This document shows positions 1 through 8,229 of a stretch of DNA of 64,000 nucleotides, one piece after another. A program made the translations under genes and the position numbers. Each line of letters begins with the position of its first letter. The first letter of the stretch is position 1. This DNA comes from Clostridiales bacterium. GTDB taxonomy: Bacteria; Bacillota; Clostridia; Oscillospirales; Oscillospiraceae. The notes below the pieces were generated by a model. That model did no database searches. It saw only the letters and a list, made by a program, of their open reading frames with translations, and was not told where the DNA came from. The stretch covers positions 98,675 to 162,674 of the forward strand of contig JAJUHC010000002.1 in assembly GCA_029268065.1 (NCBI GenBank), in the 5' to 3' direction.

Positions 1-302
1 ATCAGGGCAACATCATTGGTTATCAGCATCGCAAGGAAAAAGCACAAAAGGACCAGTATCATGCCGACCGTCTTCGCGTCTTTCGTTTTGGAAAGGAGCG
101 AGCGCGACAAAAGCTCAAATACACCGGTGCTTTTTATACCCGCCACAACCGCGAGCAGGCAGAAGAGCAATACGAGCACATGAAGGTTAATGTAGGCGAA
201 ATACTCCCTCGAGGGAGGTACAAAAAGCGCGGAAGCGAGCGCGCAGCCGGCGGTAATCACAAACACCGCCTCTTTTTTTATGAAACCGGATATGCTTTTC
301 AT
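1..302 (-). CDS. Ion/anion permease of the ArsB/NhaD-SLC13 type, N-terminal part
   Basis: The gene enters from the left edge; only the first 100 codons are present. They encode three hydrophobic stretches (about residues 10-28, 37-56 and 80-98) and the sequence LITNDVAL near the edge, a motif typical of the ion-transporter superfamily that includes ArsB, NhaD, CitM and SLC13 carriers. The ATG at 302 follows MKSISGFIKK, a short cytoplasmic tail. The substrate cannot be told from this fragment. It is transcribed away from the acyltransferase gene at 588, leaving a shared 285-bp upstream region. A second permease of the same broad superfamily lies at 27085. Confidence 0.75.
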   Translation of the reverse strand, partial: MKSISGFIKKEAVFVITAGCALASALFVPPSREYFAYINLHVLVLLFCLLAVVAGIKSTGVFELLSRSLLSKTKDAKTVGMILVLLCFFLAMLITNDVAL

Positions 303-499
303 CTGTCTTTTCCCCGCCGACGCAAAAAGGTGAGGGCAAAAACGCCCGCAGGAATTTTATCAGCTCACACCCCGTTTTACAAGAAGAAAATGCCTTCCGA
401 AAACCTTATTGCGCTTTTTTGCAGGGATATGCCGCAAATTTATAAAAATGTTCACGCTTTTTTAATATTTTTGCAGCTTCCTCCATCTTCCGTTCAAAT

Positions 500-528
500 T
501 TGACAAGTTTTGTGGTATTATTTATTCG
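500..528 (+). promoter_or_regulatory. Possible promoter for the acyltransferase
   Basis: TTGACA at 500-505 and TATTCG at 523-528 are separated by 17 bases in AT-rich DNA, 60 bases before the ATG at 588. The -35 box is perfect and the -10 box poor, so this is tentative. Confidence 0.35.
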
Positions 529-587
529 TTGGTACCAATAAATTAATGCCGCGTTTGCCTTATACGGCGAAATCAGAGGAGTACATA

Positions 588-1685
588 ATGAAAGAGCGTC
601 ATATCGGCATTGACCTTCTCAGGATACTGTCAATGTTTTTGGTTTTGATCCTGCATATTCTCGGACAGGGCGGCATTATCACCGCTCTCAACCCCCTGTC
701 GCTCAAATATAAGGCAGTCTGGCTTCTCGAAATCGCAGCCTACTGTTCGGTAAACTGCTACGCCCTTGTCACCGGCTATGTTTCCGTGGACTCAAAATTC
801 AAATACTCCAGGATTATAGCCCTTTGGCTGCAGGTGGCGTTCTATACCGTCCTCATCACCGTTTGCTTTAAGATTTTTATGCCGAAAGCGCTTTGGTCCG
901 GCGCTTTGACTGCGGCGCTCATGCCGGTAACGAAGGTTCAGTACTGGTACTTCACGGCCTATTTCGGAATGTTCTTCTTCATACCCTACATCAACGCGCT
1001 GATTGCCGCCCTGAAAAAGCCGCAGTTCAAGGCGCTGATTTTCACTCTGGTGCTGCTCTTTTCCGTGATCCCCACCTTCGCTCAGGCGGACCTCTTCAGC
1101 ATTTCCGGCGGATACAGCATGCTCTGGCTCGTCGCGCTCTACTTCATTGGCGCGTATGTAAAGCTCTACGGCTCGGGCAGAGCCGGCGGAAAGCTCCGGT
1201 ATTTCCTGGGGTTTTTGCTTTTCGTCCTTGTTTGCTGGTGCAGCAAGTTCATTTCCACAGGTATCAGCTATAATCCGGATATGTTTATCGGCTACACCTC
1301 CCCGCTTATCGTGGGGGCCTCGGTCTGCATGTTCATGCTCTGTTCCAAAATATATTCTCTCGGAAATATTCCGGCTTTCCTGATAAGATTCTTCACGCCC
1401 GCTTCCTTCGGCGTTTACCTTATACATACGAACCCGCTCGTATGGCAGCTGCTTTTGACCAAACGTTTCGCCTCCTACGCCGCCTTCGGCGCCCTCAAGC
1501 TTATTGCCTCAGTGCTGGGAACGGCTCTGGCGGTTTATTTTGCCTGCTCTGTCGTAGATATTCTGAGGTCGGCCCTTTTCAGGCTGCTGAGAATCAACAG
1601 AATCTCCGAAGCCGCGGAAAAGCTGATAGGACGAGCGCTGAAGGCTTCACTCTTCAGCGAAAGTAAAATTATGGAAAAAAAGTGA
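588..1685 (+). CDS. Acyltransferase 3 family membrane protein
   Basis: This 365-residue protein has about ten hydrophobic segments and begins with R-x-x-GIDLLRILSMFLVLILHI, the classic N-terminus of acyltransferase 3 family enzymes; the His of LILHI is the expected catalytic residue. Family members move acetyl or other acyl groups from the cytoplasm to sugars or envelope polysaccharides outside. The WYFTAYFGMFFFIPYINALI segment is also typical of the family. I chose ATG 588, preceded by AGAGGA at 576-581; the open frame extends to 510 but has no ribosome binding site there. The acceptor is unknown. The gene stands alone, with the diguanylate cyclase following under its own promoter. Confidence 0.85.
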   Translation: MKERHIGIDLLRILSMFLVLILHILGQGGIITALNPLSLKYKAVWLLEIAAYCSVNCYALVTGYVSVDSKFKYSRIIALWLQVAFYTVLITVCFKIFMPKALWSGALTAALMPVTKVQYWYFTAYFGMFFFIPYINALIAALKKPQFKALIFTLVLLFSVIPTFAQADLFSISGGYSMLWLVALYFIGAYVKLYGSGRAGGKLRYFLGFLLFVLVCWCSKFISTGISYNPDMFIGYTSPLIVGASVCMFMLCSKIYSLGNIPAFLIRFFTPASFGVYLIHTNPLVWQLLLTKRFASYAAFGALKLIASVLGTALAVYFACSVVDILRSALFRLLRINRISEAAEKLIGRALKASLFSESKIMEKK

Positions 1686-1692
1686 GCAAATA

Positions 1693-1721
1693 TTGCATAT
1701 AATTGTAATATATTGTATAAT
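1693..1721 (+). promoter_or_regulatory. Promoter of the diguanylate cyclase gene
   Basis: TTGCAT (1693-1698) and TATAAT (1716-1721) are spaced by 17 bases, 45 bases before the TTG start at 1766. This is a near-consensus sigma-A promoter. Confidence 0.65.
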
Positions 1722-1765
1722 GATTATGCATAGCATCGTATTCTGCAGGAAGGTGGATCCTTTGT

Positions 1766-3439
1766 TTGAAAAAGGCTGCTGTATTTTACATCTGGGTATT
1801 CGGAGTTCCGATTTTCTTAGCGCTTTCGATAATCGTTTACGCCGTTTTCACCTTTTCTCTTGAGGACTCTCCCCTCAGCCTATACAGGCTGTCTAACTTC
1901 AGCTCCTCCTGGGTGCGCCAAACCGAAAACGGATACGAGGAGATTCCTCCCCTCCCCGCAGATCTGAAAACCATCGGAAATACGGTGGTTATTCAAAACA
2001 CCATACCTTCCGCCATCGACAGGAATTCGGTGCTTGCGGTGAAGCTCCGTTTTCATAAGCTCCGAGCATATCTTGACTCCGAGCTCATTTACGAGGCGGG
2101 TTATAACGACAGGGCCCCCTTCGGCTTCGGTTTCGGTTTTCAGAGAGTCTTTATACCCATACTATACGGATACGAGGGAAAAACCATCCGCCTTGAGTTT
2201 TACTCTCCTGTCAACGTCGATAAGATAAGCGTCGACTCAATCTTGTTCGGTAACGAGGTCGCGGCCTTTATCGCCATATTCAGACAAAACTTCCTGATGG
2301 CTATGCTGTGCGTATTCACCCTTTTCATCAGCGTATTTTTCTTTGTAATAAGCTACATAATGCATTCCAGATTCCCTCGGGTGAGCTTAAAAAGCAATAT
2401 ATATCTCGGCTTCTTCTTTTTCATCACCGCGTTCTGGCTTTTGACGGAGTGCGATTTTCTTCAGTTTTTTGTAGGCCCCAGAACGGTGTTTTACCTGCTG
2501 TCCTTCTACTCGTTTATGCTCCTCCCCGTACCCTTCCTTCTTTTCATTAACGAGCTGTGCAATCGGAAACGAAAAATACTTCCGACGCTGTGCATACTCT
2601 TTTCACTGAATTTTGTAGTATGCAATCTGCTGTATATTTTTAATATCTTAGATCTTATTCAGTCCATTGTATCGACCCATTTTTTGATTATCGCGTCAAT
2701 TATTTCAATTTTATTTGTGAGCATTGAGGAAAGCAGGGCCCAAAACCGGGAGCTGAAGGAAATCATCATCGGAATCGTCCTCCTGACCGTAACCAGCTTC
2801 ATCTCGCTGGCCGATTATTACAATTCCAGAGTGGATTACTACAAATTGTTCGGCTTCGGCATATTCCTGTTCAACCTGTTCATGGCCACGGGAGCCTTCA
2901 AAAAGGTGCTCATCCTCGTCAACGCGAGCGTTTCCGCTTCGACATACAAAACGCTTGCATATACCGACTCCATGACGGGCCTTGGAAACCGCGCCGCTTT
3001 TTCAGAGGCGATCGACAAGATCAACAAGGAGAAGGGCTCTTTTTCCACGCTTGCGCTCATGATATTCGACATTGATAAATTAAAGCCCGTTAACGACACT
3101 CTCGGACATATCTCCGGCGACGAGCTGATAAGGGGAGTCGGGTACTGTCTTGGCGCGGCTTTTTCCGGCACGGGTCAATGCTTCCGTATAGGCGGCGACG
3201 AATTTGCCGTTATTGTTACGGACAGTGACGAGGACGAGCTTTTAGAGCGGCTCAGGGCGCTCGACAAATTCATAGAAAAATACAATTGCGAGCATACGGG
3301 CAAAATCGGGCTCTCCCTGGGTTTTGAATTCTGCGGGGCGCATGAGCTCCTCACGGCGTCCATATACGACATTTTCAACCGTGCGGACGCTAAGATGTAC
3401 GAACACAAGAATTCCAAGAGGCACGCCCGCACTACATAA
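1766..3439 (+). CDS. Membrane diguanylate cyclase (7TM sensor + GGDEF)
   Basis: This 557-residue protein has an N-terminal membrane anchor (residues 5-30), an extracellular beta-rich region (about 30-165), seven predicted membrane helices (about 170-385) and a C-terminal GGDEF domain (about 395-550) with an intact G476-G-D-E-F480 signature. This is the 7TMR-DISM layout of membrane receptors. It should make cyclic di-GMP from two GTP in response to an external signal. No RxxD inhibitory site is visible five residues before GGDEF, so product inhibition of the usual type is not expected. The start is TTG at 1766, eight bases after AGGAAGGTGG. A terminator follows, shared with spoIIP on the other strand. 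Confidence 0.88.
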   Translation: MKKAAVFYIWVFGVPIFLALSIIVYAVFTFSLEDSPLSLYRLSNFSSSWVRQTENGYEEIPPLPADLKTIGNTVVIQNTIPSAIDRNSVLAVKLRFHKLRAYLDSELIYEAGYNDRAPFGFGFGFQRVFIPILYGYEGKTIRLEFYSPVNVDKISVDSILFGNEVAAFIAIFRQNFLMAMLCVFTLFISVFFFVISYIMHSRFPRVSLKSNIYLGFFFFITAFWLLTECDFLQFFVGPRTVFYLLSFYSFMLLPVPFLLFINELCNRKRKILPTLCILFSLNFVVCNLLYIFNILDLIQSIVSTHFLIIASIISILFVSIEESRAQNRELKEIIIGIVLLTVTSFISLADYYNSRVDYYKLFGFGIFLFNLFMATGAFKKVLILVNASVSASTYKTLAYTDSMTGLGNRAAFSEAIDKINKEKGSFSTLALMIFDIDKLKPVNDTLGHISGDELIRGVGYCLGAAFSGTGQCFRIGGDEFAVIVTDSDEDELLERLRALDKFIEKYNCEHTGKIGLSLGFEFCGAHELLTASIYDIFNRADAKMYEHKNSKRHARTT

Positions 3440-3459
3440 CATAAAAAAATGACAATAAA

Positions 3460-3488
3460 ACGGCGCGGACAACCGCACCGTCTTTTTT
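3460..3488. terminator. Rho-independent terminator between diguanylate cyclase and spoIIP
   Basis: A GC-rich stem (ACGGcGCGG / CCGCaCCGT with loop acaa) is followed on the + strand by a T run reaching the spoIIP stop codon and preceded by an A-rich stretch, so it can work for both convergent genes. Confidence 0.75.
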
Positions 3489-4636
3489 TACTGGCCGAGG
3501 ACTATCGCCAAAGCGTCCGCAAGCAGCCTTGCCGATTTTACGGACTCCTCAAGAGTATTGCCGTTGCAGCCTATCTCAATAAGCAGGGACCCCGAAGTTG
3601 CGTGCTCGTTATAGCGATCCGCGGAAATTACGATGGGGCGCGCAAGTCCCGGGTATTTTGCGTTCAGCGCGGCCTGCAGCTTTACGGCGAGCTTCAGATT
3701 TTCCTTCCAGTGCGGATTTTCAAGGCCTCCGGAGCCCTTGCCCACCACCATCATTATCTGGGAAACGCTTTTGCCGTCTATGACCGCAGAGGCTTTTACC
3801 GGGTTTCCGTTTGAATCCGCCGCCGCGTCCCTGTGGATGTCGAGGACAAGCTTTATGCCGGGATACTTTTTCAGGTACGACATTATCGCTCCGAGAGAGC
3901 GCTCGTATGAGCCTGTATAGCTCGGATAGTCGTATACCCCGCGGTCATGTATCACCGAGTAGCCCTTTTCCTTGAGCGCCAGGCTCAGCTCTTCTCCGAC
4001 TCTGAGCACGCCCTTATTTATGTCATGCGTCCTGTAAGCCCCCATTTCCGGGTAGGCGCTTTCGTTGACGTATGCTTCCGTAGCATGCGTGTGTATTATC
4101 AAAATCGAGGGCCGCGTTTCAAGCTTTATGCCAAGGGCTTCCTTCAAAAGCGCGGCCGCGTTTACTCCTTCCGTCACGCCCTTGAATTGGATTCCTTCGG
4201 CAGTGAGCGAAAAGCTCTGCTGCGACGCCGCTTCGCCCTTGGTGGCTCGGGCCGGCTCGGAGGACGCAGTCGGCGCCGTCCCGTCGGCTCCCTGTATTGT
4301 CGGAGGCGGGCTTTGTGGTAAATCCGAATCTCCGGGGGAGGCTTGTACGGATTTTGAGTCAAAAAAGAGCGGAAAGGCCGCCGGAAAAAGAGCGGGAACG
4401 ATATTGTCCCTGCAAACCCCCGCTTTTAACTCCAACGCAAGCGCGGCGCCCAGCAGCTTATCGCTGCCGCCCGCGCATCTTGCAAGGCTTTCAATCGCGT
4501 TGACAGCGCCCGCCGCGCAGAAAATGTTGACCGCAAGCGCAAAACACATACAAGGCGCCGCGTTTCTCAGGCCCTTTGCAAAGCGCGAAAGCCTGTAAAG
4601 CCTTATATGTATATTCCGTCTTTTGTGACTTCTCAT
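3488..4636 (-). CDS. spoIIP: Stage II sporulation protein P, peptidoglycan hydrolase of engulfment
   Basis: SpoIIP is the amidase/endopeptidase that, with SpoIID and SpoIIM, degrades septal peptidoglycan in the mother cell to drive engulfment. This 382-residue copy has one membrane helix (about 26-48), a low-complexity Pro/Ser/Ala linker (about 95-140) and the catalytic domain with HTHATEAY (182-189), LDIHRD (about 265-270) and the C-terminal LLIEIGCNGNTLEES, all hallmark segments of the family. The start is ATG 4636 with GGGGG upstream. A sigma-E-like promoter lies just before it. No gpr protease gene is adjacent, although that pairing is common in other spore formers. Its presence marks the organism as a spore former. 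Confidence 0.93.
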   Translation of the reverse strand: MRSHKRRNIHIRLYRLSRFAKGLRNAAPCMCFALAVNIFCAAGAVNAIESLARCAGGSDKLLGAALALELKAGVCRDNIVPALFPAAFPLFFDSKSVQASPGDSDLPQSPPPTIQGADGTAPTASSEPARATKGEAASQQSFSLTAEGIQFKGVTEGVNAAALLKEALGIKLETRPSILIIHTHATEAYVNESAYPEMGAYRTHDINKGVLRVGEELSLALKEKGYSVIHDRGVYDYPSYTGSYERSLGAIMSYLKKYPGIKLVLDIHRDAAADSNGNPVKASAVIDGKSVSQIMMVVGKGSGGLENPHWKENLKLAVKLQAALNAKYPGLARPIVISADRYNEHATSGSLLIEIGCNGNTLEESVKSARLLADALAIVLGQ

Positions 4637-4665
4637 TTTTTATTACCCCCGTTGTTCATAATAAA

Positions 4666-4693
4666 AATATATGCCCTTTTATGAAAAATATGA
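4666..4693 (-). promoter_or_regulatory. Sigma-E-type promoter of spoIIP
   Basis: On the minus strand TCATATT (4687-4693) is followed after 13 bases by CATATATT (4666-4673). The Bacillus subtilis sigma-E consensus is about KMATATT, 13-15 bases, CATACAHT, so there is one clear mismatch. The site is 30 bases before the ATG, and spoIIP belongs to the sigma-E regulon in known spore formers. Confidence 0.65.
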
Positions 4694-4704
4694 CGGACAG
4701 GCCG

Positions 4705-4733
4705 TTGCGCCGAGAATGCCGTTGTGGTAAAAT
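4705..4733 (+). promoter_or_regulatory. Possible promoter of the TSCPD gene
   Basis: TTGCGC (4705-4710), 17 bases, TAAAAT (4728-4733), 30 bases before the ATG at 4764. Confidence 0.45.
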
Positions 4734-4763
4734 GCTCTAAAAATCGGAGACAGGAGCTGCGTT

Positions 4764-5024
4764 ATGCATTATGTATATATACCTTCAGGCGTTTGTTCAA
4801 AGGAATTTTTGATAGAGCTTGAGGGCGACCGGATAAAAAAGGTTGCGGTAAAGGGCGGCTGCAGCGGCAATCTTCAGGGAATATCACGCCTTGTTGAGGG
4901 AATGAACGTAAACGATGCCATTTCCAGGATGCGGGGGATACGCTGCGGCAGCAAAAACACTTCCTGCCCCGACCAGCTTTCCATCGGGCTCGAAAGAGCC
5001 TTGAAAAGCAGGAAAGCCCCCTGA
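4764..5024 (+). CDS. TSCPD domain protein
   Basis: This 86-residue protein belongs to the small TSCPD family (TIGR03905-like). It shows the family's internal GGCSGNLQGISRLVEGM segment and the C-terminal NTSCPDQLSIGLERAL. TSCPD domains also occur at the C-terminus of some ribonucleotide reductases, where Cys residues bind metal or take part in thiol chemistry; the free-standing proteins have no assigned function. The Cys residues (in PSGVCS, GGCSG, GIRCGS and TSCPD) fit a metal or redox site. The start is ATG 4764 after AGACAGGAG. It is monocistronic. Confidence 0.85.
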   Translation: MHYVYIPSGVCSKEFLIELEGDRIKKVAVKGGCSGNLQGISRLVEGMNVNDAISRMRGIRCGSKNTSCPDQLSIGLERALKSRKAP

Positions 5025-5170
5025 TTTCAACCATTTTCTGCCTGCAAATTAATAATTTTCTTGTGATTATTTTTCCTTCCGAGGGCATACTTACAGCAGG
5101 CAAAGCTTAAGGCTGCTAAAGCAACGCATTTATTGCCTTAAAGTATGTCAGCAAATTCAGGAGGTAGATT

Positions 5171-5344
5171 ATGGCGGACATGAATACAAGATTTGCGCGG
5201 GGCATGGTCATCGGCATGATTGCCGGAGCGGCAGTGGGTGCCGCCCTAATGCCGAAGAAGAAAAATGGAAAGCACTACGCCGGCAGAGCGCTCCGTGCGG
5301 CCGGCGGAGTATTGGATCAGATTTCAGATATTTTAGGCGTATAA
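5171..5344 (+). CDS. Small YtxH-like membrane-anchored protein
   Basis: A 57-codon gene starts at ATG 5171 behind a perfect AGGAGG (5159-5164). It encodes a glycine/alanine-rich hydrophobic segment (RGMVIGMIAGAAVGAALMP, residues 10-28), then a lysine-rich stretch and a short amphipathic tail ending QISDILGV. A single Gly-rich helix followed by KKK resembles the YtxH family of small stress-associated proteins. Function is unknown. A GC-rich hairpin follows the stop. Confidence 0.7.
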   Translation: MADMNTRFARGMVIGMIAGAAVGAALMPKKKNGKHYAGRALRAAGGVLDQISDILGV

Positions 5345-5370
5345 GCAAAAGGTCAGGCAGACAAAAGCAG

Positions 5371-5397
5371 CGGCCGGCACATCATGCGTGCCGGCCG
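5371..5397 (+). terminator. Hairpin after the YtxH-like gene
   Basis: CGGCCGGCAC and GTGCCGGCCG form a perfect 10-bp stem with a 7-base loop, 26 bases after the stop codon. There is no T run, so termination may be inefficient. Confidence 0.5.
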
Positions 5398-5464
5398 GAT
5401 TCAATATCATACATACCCGACTCCGAGCGCGGGCATCCGATACTGTAAAAAGATAAAAAAACAG

Positions 5465-5493
5465 TTGCATTTTATGTTTCATCGTGTTAATAT
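5465..5493 (+). promoter_or_regulatory. Promoter of tRNA-Arg
   Basis: TTGCAT (5465-5470), 17 bases, TAATAT (5488-5493); transcription would start about eight bases before the tRNA. Confidence 0.55.
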
Positions 5494-5507
5494 ACTTAGG
5501 CACGTAT

Positions 5508-5584
5508 GCGCCTGTAGCTCAGCCGGATAGAGTGACTGGCTACGAACCAGTAGGTCAGGGGTTCGAATCCCTTCAGGCGTGCCA
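5508..5584 (+). tRNA. tRNA-Arg (anticodon ACG)
   Basis: All arms fold: acceptor GCGCCTG/CAGGCGT (first pair G-T), D arm GCTC...GAGT, anticodon stem ACTGG/CCAGT with loop CTACGAA giving anticodon ACG, and T arm AGGGG TTCGAAT CCCTT. The discriminator G and the CCA end (5582-5584) are encoded. Anticodon ACG is read as ICG after deamination and decodes CGU/CGC/CGA. Confidence 0.97.
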
Positions 5585-5591
5585 AGTGTCA

Positions 5592-5636
5592 AATGCCCTG
5601 AAAACGCTGTATTTATGCGGCTTTCAGGGCATTTTT
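5592..5636 (+). terminator. Terminator of tRNA-Arg
   Basis: ATGCCCTGAAA and TTTCAGGGCAT form an 11-bp stem ending in a short T run, eight bases after the tRNA. Confidence 0.8.
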
Positions 5637-5757
5637 GCGCCTCTGGCCGAAAAAATTGCCGCCCGGAAAGATGAAGGCGTCTTATTTTTTGGTAATTATT
5701 GTAATTTTGCAGTATTTATGTTACAATATGCCTATTCATTATGATTGGGGTGTTATT

Positions 5758-6651
5758 GTGACGAAAAGCAGGTTACTGCAGACAATAAGGCTTTGCTTTA
5801 TAAGGACCGCGAAAGGCAGGGCGGATTACATAAGGGCTAAGGGAATATTCAATCACATGGGTGAGGATTCAACCTATATGCCGCGGACAATACCCCTGTA
5901 TGCCAATTTGATAAGAATACATAACAATGTGCATATAGCTTCCGATGTGCGCTTTGTAACGCACGATATTTCACATGACATGCTCAACCTTAAAAGCAAG
6001 CGCGAAAAATTGAACTATCCCGTTTTTTATAAAAAAATCGGGTGCATAGAAATCATGGACAACGTCTACATAGGTGCCGGGGTTACCATTATGAACAACG
6101 TCAGAATCAGCGAAAACGTAATCGCCGCCGCTGGCTGCGTTATTACAAAGGACATACCGCCCAACAGCGTCGTTGCCGGCGTACCCGCAGCGGTTATAAA
6201 AAGCCTTGATGAATACCTTCAAAAGAAAATGAAAGAAACCTCATATCCCCGCGAACTAAAAGCAACGAATCAGATATGCGGAAAAGAGCTGTCCGAGTGG
6301 GCGTGGAACGAGTTTTCGGGAAAAGGGCCGGCTGCGGCCCACGGAAATCCTGATATGCTTTTGTGCCGTCTTAATACCCGCTCATGGTCACTGACCCTTC
6401 CCGATAATCTGCAATCAACAAAGAGCCCAGCTTTTCAAAACGCTTTTTCGAAACGCCCTAAGCCGCAGGGTCAATTACGACCCTGCGGCTTTGTCATTAT
6501 CTATCTGAAGCAGCGGCACAAACAGCAGCGGCGTCTGCGGCGTCTAGGAGCGCACATACTCACACCTCCTAATAGATACTCGTTCCATTATATTCGACAG
6601 GGTGTGACATGTTTAGAAGAAAAGGCCGCCGGGTCTGCCCGCCTGCTTTGA
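5758..6651 (+). CDS. Hexapeptide-repeat acetyltransferase with abnormal C-terminal extension
   Basis: Residues 1-160 form a left-handed beta-helix acetyltransferase of the maltose/virginiamycin O-acetyltransferase type: repeats such as IEIMDNVYIGAGVTIMNNVRI, then AAGCVITKDIPPNSVVAGVPAAVIK, the usual end of the acetyl-CoA binding coil. Such enzymes acetylate a sugar or drug hydroxyl. The start is GTG 5758 after TGGGGTG; upstream in-frame codons overlap the tRNA terminator region and are unlikely. The frame then runs on for about 80 residues of low-quality sequence, straight through a perfect terminator hairpin at 6460-6491, to a stop at 6651. The genuine C-terminus is probably near 6290-6355, so a frameshift or loss of stop is likely. 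Confidence 0.65.
   Translation: MTKSRLLQTIRLCFIRTAKGRADYIRAKGIFNHMGEDSTYMPRTIPLYANLIRIHNNVHIASDVRFVTHDISHDMLNLKSKREKLNYPVFYKKIGCIEIMDNVYIGAGVTIMNNVRISENVIAAAGCVITKDIPPNSVVAGVPAAVIKSLDEYLQKKMKETSYPRELKATNQICGKELSEWAWNEFSGKGPAAAHGNPDMLLCRLNTRSWSLTLPDNLQSTKSPAFQNAFSKRPKPQGQLRPCGFVIIYLKQRHKQQRRLRRLGAHILTPPNRYSFHYIRQGVTCLEEKAAGSARLL
6460..6492 (+). terminator. Terminator hairpin inside the acetyltransferase reading frame
   Basis: AAGCCGCAGGGTC and GACCCTGCGGCTT pair perfectly over 13 bases around a 6-base loop, followed by TTGTCATT. Its position inside the open frame argues that the real gene ends upstream. Confidence 0.7.
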
Positions 6652-6680
6652 TCTCCGGACCGCTCCGAATGCCTTCAGGA

Positions 6681-7829
6681 TTACCACTCGCCGTTTATTT
6701 CGGCGTCCACATGGTCTGCGCCGAAATCCTTCCTGTCAAAATAGTTGAAGCCCGCGCTGCCGAAGGTCGCGTCGACATTTATCCACCTCGCCTCCGAAGC
6801 GCTGTATATCTGATTCCAGGCGTGGTCGCCCCAGGCGCTGCCGTCAAAGGCGACGCCGGAAATAAATCTCACCCTTACATTGACCGCCCGACACATCGCG
6901 ACGTACAGGCAGGAGTAGTCGAAGCATACTCCTCTTCTTGAACTGAAGGCCTCAACCGCTCCGGAGGACACTTTGGAAGGGTTCCTGGTTATCGCGGCGA
7001 CCTTCTCCTTATCGTACTTTATATTTTTGCTGACCCACTTATAGAGCAGATATGCCTTTTCCCTGTCGCCGCTTTCGCCCCCCGCTATATTTCTCGCAGT
7101 CTCGTTTATGGCATCGTTCGATTTCACGGCCTCGTCGAGCGTCACGCCGTTAAAATACGTTACTACCAGCACGTCTCCCGTTTCCGGGCTAGAGCCTTCA
7201 GACCCTTTCTTCAGCGAATCCTTCAGCATGACCGGTATCCGCTTTGCAAGACCTGAATTCAGAATCGGATTTAGGATGCTGTTTTCGACGAAGCTATATG
7301 CCGAGGATCTGCCAAGATATGCCTCAAGATAGGGGTTGGCACTAAGCCCCGCCGAAAAGCTCAGGAGCAGCGATAATGCCAAAACCATAGCGGCGGCTTT
7401 GGGAAGCTGCCATAAGCCGCCGGCTATTCCCCTCACGACTCCGTTCATCCCGCAATACGCGAGATACATTTTTTGGGCCAGAGGCTCCAGAACACGCGTG
7501 TAAATACGAATTCCTAAAATATGGATGGCTCGGTTCAGCACGAGGGTCAGCGCCGATATGAGAACTATATTAATATTGAGATTCCTGAGCGCGGGGATCG
7601 CTTTGTAGAGTCTAAGAACCATCGCGCCACCGCCGCACGAGAGCAGGGCCCTTGAAAGGAGAACCGAGGCGGCAAGGGCGATTATAAACTCTATGGAAAC
7701 GAGCAGCGTCCATATGGATTCGTGCATTTTTTTGTACGAAAAGGGGATGAACATGCCCAGAATGACCGGCAGTGCGAAAAAGCCGATTATGAGCACCGTT
7801 ATCCAATTGACATTGTCAGTAATAACCAT
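6681..7829 (-). CDS. Membrane protein with transglutaminase-like cysteine protease domain
   Basis: The 382-residue protein has four or five membrane helices in residues 8-165 and a transglutaminase-core domain from about 235. The Cys-His-Asp triad is visible as C302 in RGVCFDYSCLY, H336 in WGDHAWNQIY and D353 in WINVDATFG. Bacterial proteins of this type act as proteases or cross-linkers at the cell surface; substrates are rarely known. The start is ATG 7829 after GGGGACGG. It is a lone gene with no obvious operon partner; its 3' end converges with the acetyltransferase. Confidence 0.85.
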   Translation of the reverse strand: MVITDNVNWITVLIIGFFALPVILGMFIPFSYKKMHESIWTLLVSIEFIIALAASVLLSRALLSCGGGAMVLRLYKAIPALRNLNINIVLISALTLVLNRAIHILGIRIYTRVLEPLAQKMYLAYCGMNGVVRGIAGGLWQLPKAAAMVLALSLLLSFSAGLSANPYLEAYLGRSSAYSFVENSILNPILNSGLAKRIPVMLKDSLKKGSEGSSPETGDVLVVTYFNGVTLDEAVKSNDAINETARNIAGGESGDREKAYLLYKWVSKNIKYDKEKVAAITRNPSKVSSGAVEAFSSRRGVCFDYSCLYVAMCRAVNVRVRFISGVAFDGSAWGDHAWNQIYSASEARWINVDATFGSAGFNYFDRKDFGADHVDAEINGEW

Positions 7830-7937
7830 TATCCGTCCCCTGCGCCGCCCGCTTCACCTCAGTAATATCATGATTTATTTTAGCACACCGCAGTTTTATT
7901 GTCCACGCCTTACCTCCGCTGCACGTTAACAGGACTA

Positions 7938-8198
7938 TTATTCCTTTTCGTCCGGAAGCCTTTCCGCCTTCTTCCCCTCGGTCAGTTTGTTATAGAGCTC
8001 TTCTCCCACGCAAAGCTTTGCATATTTGCACCACGAAATACAGGACTGGATGTCGTTGTACGCGACAAACCCGCATTTGTCGCAGGGAACTGAGATATCG
8101 GTGGAAAAAAGCTCGATTTCACTCCCGCACCGGGGGCAGATTTTGATTGTAAGCGTCGGCGTCCTGAGCCTGCTTACTCCGGGGCATGAGCCGTACAT
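7938..8198 (-). CDS. Small zinc-ribbon protein
   Basis: The 86-residue product has a CPRCG...CDKCG zinc ribbon (residues about 21-43) followed by SCISWCKYAKLCVG, a three-cysteine tail also seen in Clostridia proteins near Fe-S and Crp/Fnr genes. It is probably a metal-binding accessory protein; its function is unknown. The start is ATG 8198 behind AGGAGGGAG. It lies 31 bases downstream of the ferredoxin-like gene and is likely co-transcribed with it. Confidence 0.7.
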   Translation of the reverse strand: MYGSCPGVSRLRTPTLTIKICPRCGSEIELFSTDISVPCDKCGFVAYNDIQSCISWCKYAKLCVGEELYNKLTEGKKAERLPDEKE

Positions 8199-8229
8199 AA
8201 ACTCCCTCCTCTCTCACTTTGAGTCTTAT

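Noticed and set aside
792..1427. Long minus-strand frame opposite the acyltransferase
   Set aside because: It is an antisense shadow with low-complexity charged composition; the + strand protein is clearly the gene.
5635..5757. Longer N-terminus for the hexapeptide acetyltransferase
   Set aside because: The added codons come from the tRNA terminator region, with no start signal; GTG 5758 has a ribosome binding site and fits the family.
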